A stretch of DNA of 64,000 nucleotides. Source: Lentisalinibacter sp964602525. Its GTDB lineage: Bacteria; Pseudomonadota; Gammaproteobacteria; Steroidobacterales; Woeseiaceae. A program made the translations under genes and the position numbers. Location of the stretch: NCBI GenBank assembly GCA_964602525.1, contig CAZRSA010000001.1, positions 22,451-86,450 on the forward strand, written 5' to 3'. Positions 34,821 through 44,846 of this stretch are shown piece by piece. The notes below the pieces were generated by a model. The model saw only the letters and a program-made list of their open reading frames with translations, searched no databases and was not told the origin of the DNA. Numbering within the stretch: the first letter of the stretch is position 1; every line of letters begins with the position of its first letter.

Positions 34821-35101
34821 TCTTCCTCTTCGTCGCCACGGACCTCGGCCATGCGGCGGGAGAACGGGGGTGGCTCCTCCAGGCAGCGGCCCTCCGCGGC
34901 GCCCGGCGGGGTCGAGGCCACCGGCACCTCCAGGTCCCGGCCCTCGTCCAGACCGCTCATGCCGGCAGGCACCCGCACCGGCTCCGTGAGCCGGCTCTCC
35001 TGGTACGGCTTGGCCTCCGTGCAGCTGCCGCCGCCGAGCCCGAAACCGAAGCAGCCGCTCAGCAGCAGTGCAGCCGCGGGCCAGAGGAAGAGATGTCTCA
35101 T
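34817..35101 (-). CDS. Short BamC-like N-terminal lipoprotein
   Basis: The 94-residue protein has a lipobox LLSGC (Cys17) and then an unstructured region. The segment LTEPVRVPAGMSGLDEGRDLEVPVA resembles the conserved N-terminal lasso of BamC that lies on BamD (in E. coli a PAGM/YAIP-type segment); I quote it only in parts: PVRVPAGMSGL and DLEVPVAS. Both helix-grip domains of BamC are absent, because the frame stops cleanly after a Glu/Asp tail. Position supports homology, since it overlaps the dapA stop by 4 bp exactly where bamC follows dapA in E. coli. It is likely a reduced BAM accessory subunit, not a pseudogene remnant, though this is inference. Confidence 0.7.
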   Translation of the reverse strand: MRHLFLWPAAALLLSGCFGFGLGGGSCTEAKPYQESRLTEPVRVPAGMSGLDEGRDLEVPVASTPPGAAEGRCLEEPPPFSRRMAEVRGDEEED

Positions 35102-35994
35102 GCAGGGTTCTCCGTGCTCAATACGATACCGGCGCCAGCCAGTGCCGCGTCCACGTCGCCCCGGAAGCGGGCGTCCAGCGGCGTCAGCGGCAGCCTGATG
35201 CCCTTGCCCAGGAGGCCCATACGGTGCAGGGCCCATTTCACCGGGATAGGATTCGACTCCAGGAACATGGCCTTGTTCACCGGCTGCAGACCGGCGTCGA
35301 TGTCCCGCACCTTCGACGCGTCGCCCGCCGCCGCGGCCCGGCACATCTGCGCCATCAGCGCCGGAACCACGTTGGCCGTCACGGACACCACGCCGTGGCC
35401 GCCGGCGAGCAGGAATTCGGCGCTGGTGAAATCGTCACCGCTGAAGTAGCGGAAGTTCGCCGGACAGACCGCCTGCATCGCCTCCAGCCGGCGTACGTCG
35501 CCGGTGGCGTCCTTGATGCCGAAGATGCGCTCGTGGGCCGCCAGCCTGGCCACCGTCTCCGGCAGCAGGTCCGACGCGGTCCGGCCCGGCACGTTGTAGA
35601 GCATCACCGGCTTGCTCACCGCATCCGCCACCGTGGTGAAGTGGCGGTACATGCCCTCCTGGGTAGGCTTGTTGTAATACGGGGCGACCATCAGGAAGCC
35701 GTCGATGCCCGCGCCGTCGACCGCCTGCGACAGAGCGAGGGTCTGCCGGGTGGAGTTGGAGCCGGTACCCGCCAGGATCCGGATGCGTCCGTCCGCGAGT
35801 TCCACGGCGCGGCGCACCAGTGCGGCATGCTCCTCTTTAAGCAGCGTGGCCGACTCGCCCGTGGTGCCGGCGATCACCAGGCCGTCCGTCCCCGCCTCGC
35901 AGTGAAAGTCGATCAGGCGCGCAAGCGCCTCGTAGTCGACCTCGTCGGCATCGGTGAACGGGGTCGCGAGAGCGACCAGGCTACCCTGGATCAT
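35098..35994 (-). CDS. dapA: 4-hydroxy-tetrahydrodipicolinate synthase
   Basis: DapA condenses pyruvate and aspartate semialdehyde in lysine and diaminopimelate synthesis. The 298-residue barrel has the Schiff-base Lys161 in IFGIKDATGD (same number as E. coli), the Tyr of VMLYNVPGRT, the TTGESATL substrate loop (residues around 44-51) and GDDFTSAEFLLAGGHGVVSV. It is divergent from gcvR and translationally coupled to the BamC-like gene. Confidence 0.97.
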   Translation of the reverse strand: MIQGSLVALATPFTDADEVDYEALARLIDFHCEAGTDGLVIAGTTGESATLLKEEHAALVRRAVELADGRIRILAGTGSNSTRQTLALSQAVDGAGIDGFLMVAPYYNKPTQEGMYRHFTTVADAVSKPVMLYNVPGRTASDLLPETVARLAAHERIFGIKDATGDVRRLEAMQAVCPANFRYFSGDDFTSAEFLLAGGHGVVSVTANVVPALMAQMCRAAAAGDASKVRDIDAGLQPVNKAMFLESNPIPVKWALHRMGLLGKGIRLPLTPLDARFRGDVDAALAGAGIVLSTENPA

Positions 35995-36128
35995 GAATTA
36001 CTCCGGGTGAACAAGCCGGCGATGGTACTGGCCGGGCCCGTCCTGCGGCAAGAGTCCGCGGCAAATCAATTGCTTGCACGCCGCTGCAATCACAGTACAC
36101 TGCGGCCACCGGCAACCCCCGCCAGACA

Positions 36129-36134
36129 TATAAT
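36129..36134 (+). promoter_or_regulatory. -10 box upstream of gcvR
   Basis: A perfect TATAAT lies 13 bases before the gcvR ATG, so the leader would be very short (about 7 nt). No strong -35 is visible at the standard spacing. Confidence 0.45.
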
Positions 36135-36147
36135 CTGCTCACAAAAC

Positions 36148-36678
36148 ATGTCTCAACTTATTGTTATTTCAGCTATCGGTAACGACCGGACCGGCGTGGT
36201 CCAGGATCTGACCGAGACCATCCTGGAGTGCGGCGGCAACATCGTCGAGAGCCGCATGAGCACGCTGGGTCAGGAGTTCGCGATGCTGCTGCTGGTGTCG
36301 GGCAACTGGCACACGGTGAACCGGCTGGAGACCGAACTCGGCAAGCTGGAGAAACAGCACGGCATCACCGCGACGCTGTGCCAGACCCGGGAACGGCTGG
36401 AGAAACGCGACAGCCTGCCGTACGCAGTGGACGTGGTCTGCCTCGACCAACAGGGGGTGGTTTTCAACATCGCCCGCTTCTTCTCGAGCCGGGGCATCGA
36501 CATCGCCGAGCTCAGCACCCGCAGCTACGCGGCCGCCCATACCGGCGCGCCCATGTACTCGGTGCAGATGAACGTGAGCGTGCCGGAACGCATCCACATC
36601 GCGCAGCTCCGCGAAGAGTTCATGGAAATGTGCGACCAGTACAACCTGGACGCCATACTGGAACCGGTGAAAGCCTGA
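36148..36678 (+). CDS. gcvR: Glycine cleavage system repressor GcvR (tandem ACT domains)
   Basis: GcvR binds glycine through ACT domains and represses the gcv operon by contact with GcvA. The 176-residue protein has two ACT domains: about 3-75 (IVISAIGNDRTGVVQDLTET and the AMLLLVSGNW strand) and about 90-170 (AVDVVCLDQQGVVFNIARFF and APMYSVQMNVSVPE). The ATG at 36148 matches the family N-terminus. A larger open frame upstream is spurious. It is followed by bcp, the same order as in E. coli, and is divergent from dapA. Confidence 0.92.
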   Translation: MSQLIVISAIGNDRTGVVQDLTETILECGGNIVESRMSTLGQEFAMLLLVSGNWHTVNRLETELGKLEKQHGITATLCQTRERLEKRDSLPYAVDVVCLDQQGVVFNIARFFSSRGIDIAELSTRSYAAAHTGAPMYSVQMNVSVPERIHIAQLREEFMEMCDQYNLDAILEPVKA

Positions 36679-36723
36679 CGCCGGCCGCCTGCGGCGCGGC
36701 CCTGCCCAGAGGAGACCCACACG

Positions 36724-37194
36724 ATGAGCGCACCCGAGACAGGCAAGGTGGTAAAGGACTTCAAGCTGCCGGCGACCGGCGACAAGACGGTCAGGCTGAA
36801 GGACCTGCGCGGCAGCAACGTCGTGCTGTACTTCTACCCGAAGGACGCGACACCGGGCTGCACCACTGAAGGTCAGGACTTCCGCGACCTGCACGGCAGG
36901 TTCAAGCGCGCCAACACGGTGATCCTGGGCGTCTCCCGCGACTCGATCGCCTCTCACGAGAAATTTCGCGCCAAGCACGAATTTCCGTTCGACCTGCTCT
37001 CCGATGAGGACGAGACCGTCTGCCGCCAGTTCGACGTCATCAAGGAGAAGAACATGTACGGGCGCAAGGTGATGGGGGTCGAGCGCAGCACCTTCCTGAT
37101 CGACGACAAGGGCAAGCTGCGCCGGGAATGGCGCAAGGTGAAGGTGAAAGGTCATGCCGCGGAAGTGCTGGAAGCCGCGAGGGAGCTGGGCTGA
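36724..37194 (+). CDS. bcp: Thioredoxin-dependent peroxiredoxin Bcp/PrxQ
   Basis: A 156-residue peroxiredoxin that reduces hydrogen and organic peroxides. The peroxidatic Cys46 lies in DATPGCTTEGQDFRDL. The resolving Cys that E. coli Bcp has five residues later is absent (Gln51 here), and the only other cysteine is Cys100 in DETVCRQFD. It may act as a 1-Cys enzyme or use an intermolecular partner. The family helix and strand pattern (NVVLYFYPKD, VILGVSRDS, ERSTFLID) is intact. AGAGGAG precedes the start. Confidence 0.94.
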   Translation: MSAPETGKVVKDFKLPATGDKTVRLKDLRGSNVVLYFYPKDATPGCTTEGQDFRDLHGRFKRANTVILGVSRDSIASHEKFRAKHEFPFDLLSDEDETVCRQFDVIKEKNMYGRKVMGVERSTFLIDDKGKLRREWRKVKVKGHAAEVLEAARELG

Positions 37195-37257
37195 GGCCGC
37201 GGCGCCGGTACAGACGCCCGGCTGATGCTCCCTGGCGGTGCGAGCGGGAAGGCGGCG

Positions 37258-37263
37258 TATAAT
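37258..37263 (+). promoter_or_regulatory. -10 box upstream of bepA
   Basis: A perfect TATAAT lies 38 bases before the chosen bepA start at 37302. It would leave only a few leader bases for the alternative ATG at 37275, which is one reason to prefer 37302. The -35 region is weak. Confidence 0.45.
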
Positions 37264-37301
37264 GGGAACGCACCATGCCGCCCATTGTCCTACATTCCAT
37301 C

Positions 37302-38801
37302 ATGACTGACCTCCGCTCCCTGGCCGTCCGGACCCTGCTGCTGGTGCTGCCCGTCGCGGCGATGCTCGCGAGCGGCGGCCCTTTGCTGGCGGCCGGCGAA
37401 CTGCCGGACATCGGCAGCCCTGCCAATGCCATGCTGCCGAAGTCCGAGGAGGCGCGCATCGGCCGCGCGATCATGCGCGAGCTCAGGAACCGGGGCACGG
37501 TGGTCGAGGACCCCCTGATCAACGAGTACATCGAGGCCGTGGGGCACCGGCTGGTGGCCCACGCCAACGACGGCGAGCAGAATTTCGAGTTCTTCGTCGT
37601 CGAGGACCAGAGCATCAACGCATTCGCGCTGCCCGGCGGATTCATCGGCGTACACACCGGACTGATCGAGGCGACCGAGAACGAGAGCGAGCTCGCCGGT
37701 GTGCTGGCCCACGAGATCGCCCATGTGACCCAGCGCCATATCGCGCGCTCTATCTACAACAACTCCCGCGCCAGCATCATTACGCTGGCGACGATGCTCG
37801 GCGCCATCCTGGTCGGAATGGCGGCCGACGGCGGCAGCGACGCCACCCAGGGCGCCATCATGGGCGCCCAGGGCATGCTGGCGCAGAACCGCATCAACTT
37901 CACCCGCCGCAACGAGTACGAGGCGGACCGGGTCGGGGTTTCGACGATGGCCGCCGCCGGCTTCGACCCCCAGGGCATGCCGGATTTCTTCGCCACCATC
38001 GGCAGGCGGGCGGGACCTTTCGCGAGCAGCGTGCCGGAGTTCCTGCGGACCCACCCCGTGTCCAGCAACCGGATTGCGGAGACCCGTTCACGGGCGGCGA
38101 GCCTGCCCATCGCCGAGGTAGAGGAGATGACCGGCTACGGCCTCACGAAGGCCCGGATCATCGCCCAGGCACGCACCTCGCCCGCGAGCGCCCTGACCTA
38201 CTTCCGGGAATCGGCGCCGCCGGGGGATGCCGCCCTTTACGGCGAGGCTCTGGTGCTGCTGCGCATGGACCGCCCGGCCGAGGCCCAGCGCATCTTCGAG
38301 CAGCTGATCGATACCAACCAGGATGTCATCGCCTACCATATCGGACTGGCGGAGGCCCAGCTGGCGAACGACAACGAGATGGCCGCGCTGTCCACCTACG
38401 CCAACGCCCGCGAACTGTTCCCCCGCAACGTGCCGCTGATCATCAGCTACGCGGAGACGCTCCTGCAGCTCGACCGGGGCACCATGGCTCACGACATGCT
38501 GCTGGACCTGCTGAACAACACGCCGCCCACGCCGGAACAGGTACGGCTCATCGCCCGGGCCGCCGTAGCCGCCGGCGAGACCGCCGAGGCCCACTACTAT
38601 CTGTCCGAGTACAACATCATGATCGGGGACCTGGTGCGGGCCATCGGTTTCCTGTCGAGGGGCCTCGAGCTGCCGGAAACCGAGCCGATCCAGCGTGCGC
38701 GCTTCGAGGCCCGGATCGACTTCATCAAGGAATACCTGAGCGAGGAGCAGCTCAGGGAAGTGGCGCGGAACGACCCCGGCCCGGAGCCCGGGGCCGGCTG
38801 A
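37302..38801 (+). CDS. bepA: Periplasmic M48 metalloprotease/chaperone BepA
   Basis: BepA assists LptD assembly and degrades stalled outer-membrane proteins at the BAM complex. The 499-residue protein (E. coli 487) has a signal peptide (ending LLAAGELP), the zinc motif HEIAH starting at His137 (E. coli H136), the third ligand region NEYEADRVGV, an active-site lid region and a C-terminal TPR domain from about residue 290. The His numbering supports the ATG at 37302 over the one at 37275. With the BamC-like lipoprotein nearby, it adds to the outer-membrane quality-control genes of this region. Confidence 0.94.
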   Translation: MTDLRSLAVRTLLLVLPVAAMLASGGPLLAAGELPDIGSPANAMLPKSEEARIGRAIMRELRNRGTVVEDPLINEYIEAVGHRLVAHANDGEQNFEFFVVEDQSINAFALPGGFIGVHTGLIEATENESELAGVLAHEIAHVTQRHIARSIYNNSRASIITLATMLGAILVGMAADGGSDATQGAIMGAQGMLAQNRINFTRRNEYEADRVGVSTMAAAGFDPQGMPDFFATIGRRAGPFASSVPEFLRTHPVSSNRIAETRSRAASLPIAEVEEMTGYGLTKARIIAQARTSPASALTYFRESAPPGDAALYGEALVLLRMDRPAEAQRIFEQLIDTNQDVIAYHIGLAEAQLANDNEMAALSTYANARELFPRNVPLIISYAETLLQLDRGTMAHDMLLDLLNNTPPTPEQVRLIARAAVAAGETAEAHYYLSEYNIMIGDLVRAIGFLSRGLELPETEPIQRARFEARIDFIKEYLSEEQLREVARNDPGPEPGAG

Positions 38802-38816
38802 GGCAAGACGCCTCAG
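38798..38816. terminator. Bidirectional hairpin between bepA and mlaB
   Basis: CTGAGGC (38798-38804) and GCCTCAG (38810-38816) form a perfect 7-bp stem with a 5-base loop. The bepA TGA lies in the left arm and the mlaB TGA in the right arm. No T-run follows. Confidence 0.45.
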
Positions 38817-39172
38817 GACGGACCCGCGCCCTCCTCGCCGCCGCGGTCCTCGATGAATCCCACCCACCGCTCGCCAACGCTCAGGAGATCTTCCACGTCG
38901 CTGGTCTGGGCAATGTTGGTGATCTTCTCCGGAACGTTGCGGAAGTGGATCTCGCGCACAGTGTGATTGGCCCAGGTGATCCACTCCAGCAGCAGTGCCA
39001 GACCGGCACTGTCGGTCCTGGTGACCCCGCCCAGGTCGACCTCGAGCAGGGTGTGGTCGGCGAAGCGCTCCGTGGCCTCGCGCAGTATCGCCGCCACGGT
39101 ATCGAAGCTCATCTCGCCCGCGACGGCGAAGCGGCCCTCACCCAGGTCACGGAACTCCCAGCGCTCGCTCAC
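38813..39172 (-). CDS. mlaB: STAS-domain protein MlaB
   Basis: The cytoplasmic STAS subunit of the MlaFEDB phospholipid transporter, which stabilises the MlaF ATPase. The 119-residue protein has the STAS strands (GRFAVAGEMSFDTVAAIL, HTLLEVDLGGVTRTDSAGLA) including the conserved Thr/Ser loop that contacts MlaF. It overlaps mlaC by 4 bp and ends the operon. It has an acidic Gly/Glu-rich tail longer than in E. coli. Confidence 0.93.
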   Translation of the reverse strand: MSERWEFRDLGEGRFAVAGEMSFDTVAAILREATERFADHTLLEVDLGGVTRTDSAGLALLLEWITWANHTVREIHFRNVPEKITNIAQTSDVEDLLSVGERWVGFIEDRGGEEGAGPS

Positions 39173-39828
39173 GTTCGAGAGGATCCTTCCGCGTCGTCGG
39201 CGGAGCCGATGTCGTTGCCGTCGGCCTCGCGCATCCCGGCCTCCCGCTCCAGGCGCCGGATGACCGCCTCCAGCCCCTTGTCGGCGATCTCGGCGTTGAG
39301 CTCCGTGCGGAAGTTGCGCACGTAGGAGATCCCCTCCACCGTAACGTCATAGACCTTCCAGCCTTCCTCGCGCCTGACCAGGCCGTAGTTCACCGGCACC
39401 TCGGTGCCGTCGTCCAGCTTCACCTCGGTGCGCACCGTGGTGCGCCGCTCCTCCGGGTCGCCCCGGAAGGGCAGCACCATGACGCGGTCCTGGTCGAACT
39501 CCAGCACGCCGTCGGCGTAGCGCTCCAGCAGTGCCTGGTAGAACGCCTTAATGAAGCGCTGCTGCTGCTCCTCGCTGGCGGAGCGCCAGTAGCGGCCCAG
39601 CACGAGCTGGGCGGCATAGCGCCGGTCGAAGCGGGGCAGCAGGATCCGGTCGATCAGCCGGTACAGCTCCTCGCGATCCTCTTCGAGTTCGAGCTTTCGC
39701 CCCTCCAGCGCGCCGGCGAGTTCCTCCACGGCGGAATCGATCACGCTCGTGGGGTCTTCGGTACGGGCGACGCCCGGCACGCTCAGCAATATCCCCAGCA
39801 TCGCCAGGGCCGTCATCCATGTTCTCAT
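39169..39828 (-). CDS. mlaC: Periplasmic phospholipid shuttle MlaC
   Basis: MlaC carries phospholipids between the outer-membrane MlaA-porin complex and the inner-membrane MlaFEDB. The 219-residue protein has a signal peptide (1-21) and the Tgt2/MlaC fold with the family motif LILPRFD-like IDRILLPRFDRRYAAQLVLG, WRSASEEQQQRFIKAF, and VPVNYGLVRREEGWKVYDV near the C-terminus. An extra C-terminal tail of about 20 acidic residues follows. It overlaps mlaD and mlaB by 4 bp each. Confidence 0.94.
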   Translation of the reverse strand: MRTWMTALAMLGILLSVPGVARTEDPTSVIDSAVEELAGALEGRKLELEEDREELYRLIDRILLPRFDRRYAAQLVLGRYWRSASEEQQQRFIKAFYQALLERYADGVLEFDQDRVMVLPFRGDPEERRTTVRTEVKLDDGTEVPVNYGLVRREEGWKVYDVTVEGISYVRNFRTELNAEIADKGLEAVIRRLEREAGMREADGNDIGSADDAEGSSRT

Positions 39829-40295
39829 TCGTCGCCTCCCGAACCCATGTTCACCAGGAATTTGCCGATCAGGTTTTCCAGCACCACCGCGGACTGGGTG
39901 AACAGCACCTCGCTGCCGTCCTCCAGATGCATCTCGGAACCGCCGGGCTGCAGTCCGACGTACTGGCTGCCAAGCAGCCCCGCCGTGAGGATGCTGGCGT
40001 CGGAGTCCTCCGGAATCCGGTCGTATTCGTTCTCTATGCGCATGGTCACGACCGCGTCGAGACGCTGCGGGTCGAACTCGATGGCGCTCACCCGGCCGAT
40101 GGTCACGCCGGCCATGCTCACCGGGGCGCGCACCTTCAGGCTGCCCACGTTCTGGAAGCGGGCCGTCACCTCGTAGGTGTCGTCCTGCACGTAGCCGCCG
40201 ATGGTGGTCGTCTGCGTGATCAGGAAGAACAGCGCGGCGAAACCCAGGAACACGAACAACCCGGTGCTTATCTCTACTGCTCTGGTCTGCTGCAT
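39825..40295 (-). CDS. mlaD: MCE-domain membrane subunit MlaD
   Basis: MlaD forms a hexameric MCE ring in the periplasm that passes lipids to MlaC. The 156-residue protein has one N-terminal transmembrane helix (STGLFVFLGFAALFFLI), an MCE domain (YEVTARFQNVGSLKVRAPV, GVTIGRV, LLGSQYVGLQPGG) and a short C-terminal helix (VVLENLIGKFLVNM) corresponding to the pore-forming hydrophobic helix. Confidence 0.95.
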   Translation of the reverse strand: MQQTRAVEISTGLFVFLGFAALFFLITQTTTIGGYVQDDTYEVTARFQNVGSLKVRAPVSMAGVTIGRVSAIEFDPQRLDAVVTMRIENEYDRIPEDSDASILTAGLLGSQYVGLQPGGSEMHLEDGSEVLFTQSAVVLENLIGKFLVNMGSGGDE

Positions 40296-40308
40296 AAGCC
40301 CTGTACCT

Positions 40309-41073
40309 TCACATCAACGCGGCGGTAATCATGAAATCGAGCACCAGCACGGCGATGGAGGAGATGACCACCGTGCGCGTCGTAGCCCTGCCGACCCCCT
40401 CCGCCGTCGGCAACGCATTGTAACCCTCGAACACCGCGAGCAGGCTCGCCGCCACGCCGAACACCACGCTCTTGACCACACCCTCCATGATGTCGGCCAG
40501 CTCCACACTCTCTCTCATCTGCGCCCAGAAGGCGCCGATATCAACCCCCATCAGCACCACGCCCACCATGTAGGCCCCGAAGATGCCCACGGCGCTGAAG
40601 ATGCCCGCGAGCAGCGGCATGGCAATGACGCCGCCCAGGAATCGGGGCATGACGACCCGCCGGACGGGGTCCACCGCCATCATCTCCATGGCCGACAGCT
40701 GGTCCGTGGCCCGCATCAGGCCGATCTCCGAGGCGAGTGCGGTGCCCGCCCGCCCCGCGAACAGGAGCGCGGTCACCACGGGCCCGAGCTCCTTCACCAG
40801 CGACAGGGCCACGAACACCCCCAGCGCATCCTCGGAGCCGAACCGGGACAGGTTGTCGTGGCCCTGCAGGCCCAGGACGCCGCCCACGAAGAAGGCGGAC
40901 GTGACGATGATGGGAAGGGACAGCGCGCCCGCGTTGTGCACCTGCTGCACGACGAGCGGGAAACGCCGCCAGAACGCACGGGGCGTGGCAGCGACCAGGC
41001 GCAGGAAGAACAGCTGCAGCTGTCCGAACGTCTGCAGGAAACCGGCCAGCGCATAGGCGAGGTCACGGAACAC
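40309..41073 (-). CDS. mlaE: Lipid ABC transporter permease MlaE
   Basis: The 254-residue permease has five to six hydrophobic helices, the family QVHNAGALSLPIIVTSAFFV opening, LVKELGPVVTALLFAGRAG and the coupling segment ASEIGLMRATDQLSAMEMMA that contacts MlaF. It starts 4 bp after mlaF and precedes mlaD by 13 bp, consistent with a single operon in the E. coli order F-E-D-C-B. Confidence 0.95.
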   Translation of the reverse strand: MFRDLAYALAGFLQTFGQLQLFFLRLVAATPRAFWRRFPLVVQQVHNAGALSLPIIVTSAFFVGGVLGLQGHDNLSRFGSEDALGVFVALSLVKELGPVVTALLFAGRAGTALASEIGLMRATDQLSAMEMMAVDPVRRVVMPRFLGGVIAMPLLAGIFSAVGIFGAYMVGVVLMGVDIGAFWAQMRESVELADIMEGVVKSVVFGVAASLLAVFEGYNALPTAEGVGRATTRTVVISSIAVLVLDFMITAALM

Positions 41074-41077
41074 GGCC

Positions 41078-41893
41078 TCACTCGCCCTCGCGGCCCAGGA
41101 GCTGCTCCGCGTAGTCCGGTGCCGGGTAATGGAACGGCACGGGCCCGTCCGCCATGCCGTGCATGAACTGCTTGACGAGCTCCGAGGGCGCGCCGCTCAG
41201 CTCCTCGGGGCTGCCCGATGCCACCACCTTGCCGTCGGAGATGAGGTAGCTGACGTCTGCCACGGCGCTGATCTCCTCCACGTCGTGGCTGACGACGATG
41301 CTGGAGATGCCGAGGATGTCGTTCATGCGCCGCACGAGCCGGACGATCACCCCCATCGAGATGGGGTCCAGACCCACGAAGGGCTCGTCGTAGATGAGGA
41401 TCTGCGGATCCATGACCATGGCGCGGGCCAGGGCCACCCGCCTTGCCATGCCGCCCGAGAGTTCCGCGGGCATCAGGGTGGCTGCGCCGCGCAGACCCAC
41501 CGCGTGCAGCTTTGTGAGGACGATATGCCGGATCAGGCGGTCCGGCAGGTCGGTGTGCTCGCGCAGCGGGAAGGCCACGTTCTCGAACACCGAGTAGTCG
41601 GTGAGCAGCGCGCCGTTCTGGAACAGCATGCCGATCTTCTTGCGCAGCCGGTAAAGGCCGTCGCGGTTCAGTTGCGAGATGCCCTCTCCGTCGACGAGGA
41701 TCGTTCCCCGGTCGGGCACGAGCTGACCGGTGATCAGTCTGAGCAGGGTCGTCTTGCCCGTGCCGCTGGGGCCCATGATGGCCGTGACCTTGCCCCGCCG
41801 GATGTCGATGTCCAGGTGGTCGAATATCTGCCGCTGGCCGCGTGCATAGCACAGCCCGCGGATCTCCACCACGTTTTCCGTCTTCTCGGCCAT
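41078..41893 (-). CDS. mlaF: Lipid ABC transporter ATPase MlaF
   Basis: The ATPase drives phospholipid movement by MlaFEDB, which keeps the outer leaflet of the outer membrane free of phospholipid. The 271-residue protein has Walker A GPSGTGKTT, Q-loop MLFQNGALLTDYSVFEN, signature LSGGMARRVALARA, Walker B ILIYDEPFVGLDP and the switch His (VVSHDVEE). The start is the ATG at 41891-41893 (MAEKTENVVEIRG); upstream open frame lacks similarity. It is divergent from the suf regulator, about 246 bp between starts. Confidence 0.95.
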   Translation of the reverse strand: MAEKTENVVEIRGLCYARGQRQIFDHLDIDIRRGKVTAIMGPSGTGKTTLLRLITGQLVPDRGTILVDGEGISQLNRDGLYRLRKKIGMLFQNGALLTDYSVFENVAFPLREHTDLPDRLIRHIVLTKLHAVGLRGAATLMPAELSGGMARRVALARAMVMDPQILIYDEPFVGLDPISMGVIVRLVRRMNDILGISSIVVSHDVEEISAVADVSYLISDGKVVASGSPEELSGAPSELVKQFMHGMADGPVPFHYPAPDYAEQLLGREGE

Positions 41894-42016
41894 ACCTGTC
41901 CCCGTGCCGGCGGGCGGCGCACCCGCCGTCGGGGCGCCGCGCAAGCGGCAGAGCATAGCAAAATCCCCTCGACCGGACCCCGGGCAATGCCGCTCCGATC
42001 TGGCATCGCCGCCCAA

Positions 42017-42026
42017 TTAGTACTAA
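42017..42026. promoter_or_regulatory. Palindrome in the mlaF/suf-regulator divergent region
   Basis: TTAGTACTAA is a perfect 10-bp palindrome at the edge of an AT-rich island (42015-42042, including TAAAAT and TATTAA) inside otherwise GC-rich sequence. It lies 114 bp before the IscR-like gene and is a candidate Rrf2-type binding site or promoter element for suf, and possibly also for mla. The assignment is inferred from position. Confidence 0.4.
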
Positions 42027-42139
42027 AATGGTCCTGTATTAAGCGGAAAGGCAATCCGGGACTACCGGCAGGAAGGGCTGCAGCCCCGATCCGCGACCCC
42101 GAGTTGCCGCATCGATTATCCATCCGGAGCGCAACCGGC

Positions 42140-42616
42140 ATGCTGAGAATCTCGAAACTCACCGACTATGGCACCGTGGTGCTCGCGCAGCTCGCGGACG
42201 CCGAGGAGCGGCTGCAGAGCGCGAGCGAGATCGCGGGCGCTACCGGGCTCGGCGGACCGACCGTCAGCAAGCTGCTGAAGCAGCTTGCCCGCGCCGGCCT
42301 CGTCGCCTCGGAGCGCGGCGCCAACGGCGGCTATCGCCTGGCGAAGGCGCCCGCCGATATCAGCGCCGCGGCCATCATCGACGCCCTCGAGGGGCCGCTG
42401 GCCATCACCGAGTGCAGCGGTCAGGAGTCCACCTGCGAGCTGGAAGAGGTCTGCAGCGTCGGCAGCTCCTGGCAGCAGATCAACCTCCGGATCCGACGGG
42501 CGCTGGCCGACATCAGCCTGACAGAGCTGCAGCGGCCGCGGCCGGCCATCCCCACATTCACCCTCGTGCCGATGCAACCGACCGTCGGCCGGGAAGACAA
42601 CACGGACCCACACTGA
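42140..42616 (+). CDS. SUF-system Rrf2/IscR-like Fe-S regulator
   Basis: The 158-residue transcription factor has an N-terminal winged helix (MLRISKLTDYGTVVLAQLA, TVSKLLKQLARAGLVASERG) and three cysteines at 92, 99 and 105, nearly matching IscR (92, 98, 104), likely ligating a [2Fe-2S] cluster. It matches the suf-linked TIGR02944-type regulators better than isc-linked IscR, because it heads a suf operon and no isc genes are present. It probably senses cellular Fe-S status and represses suf when clusters are plentiful. Confidence 0.9.
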   Translation: MLRISKLTDYGTVVLAQLADAEERLQSASEIAGATGLGGPTVSKLLKQLARAGLVASERGANGGYRLAKAPADISAAAIIDALEGPLAITECSGQESTCELEEVCSVGSSWQQINLRIRRALADISLTELQRPRPAIPTFTLVPMQPTVGREDNTDPH

Positions 42617-42623
42617 GCGAACC

Positions 42624-44072
<1,449 letters not shown>

Positions 44073-44084
44073 AGAGGACGACAG

Positions 44085-44842
<758 letters not shown>

Positions 44843-44846
<4 letters not shown>

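Noticed and set aside
36001..36147. Glycine riboswitch upstream of gcvR
   Set aside because: I could not see the tandem glycine-aptamer core, and the short leader implied by TATAAT at 36129 leaves no room for one on the plus strand.
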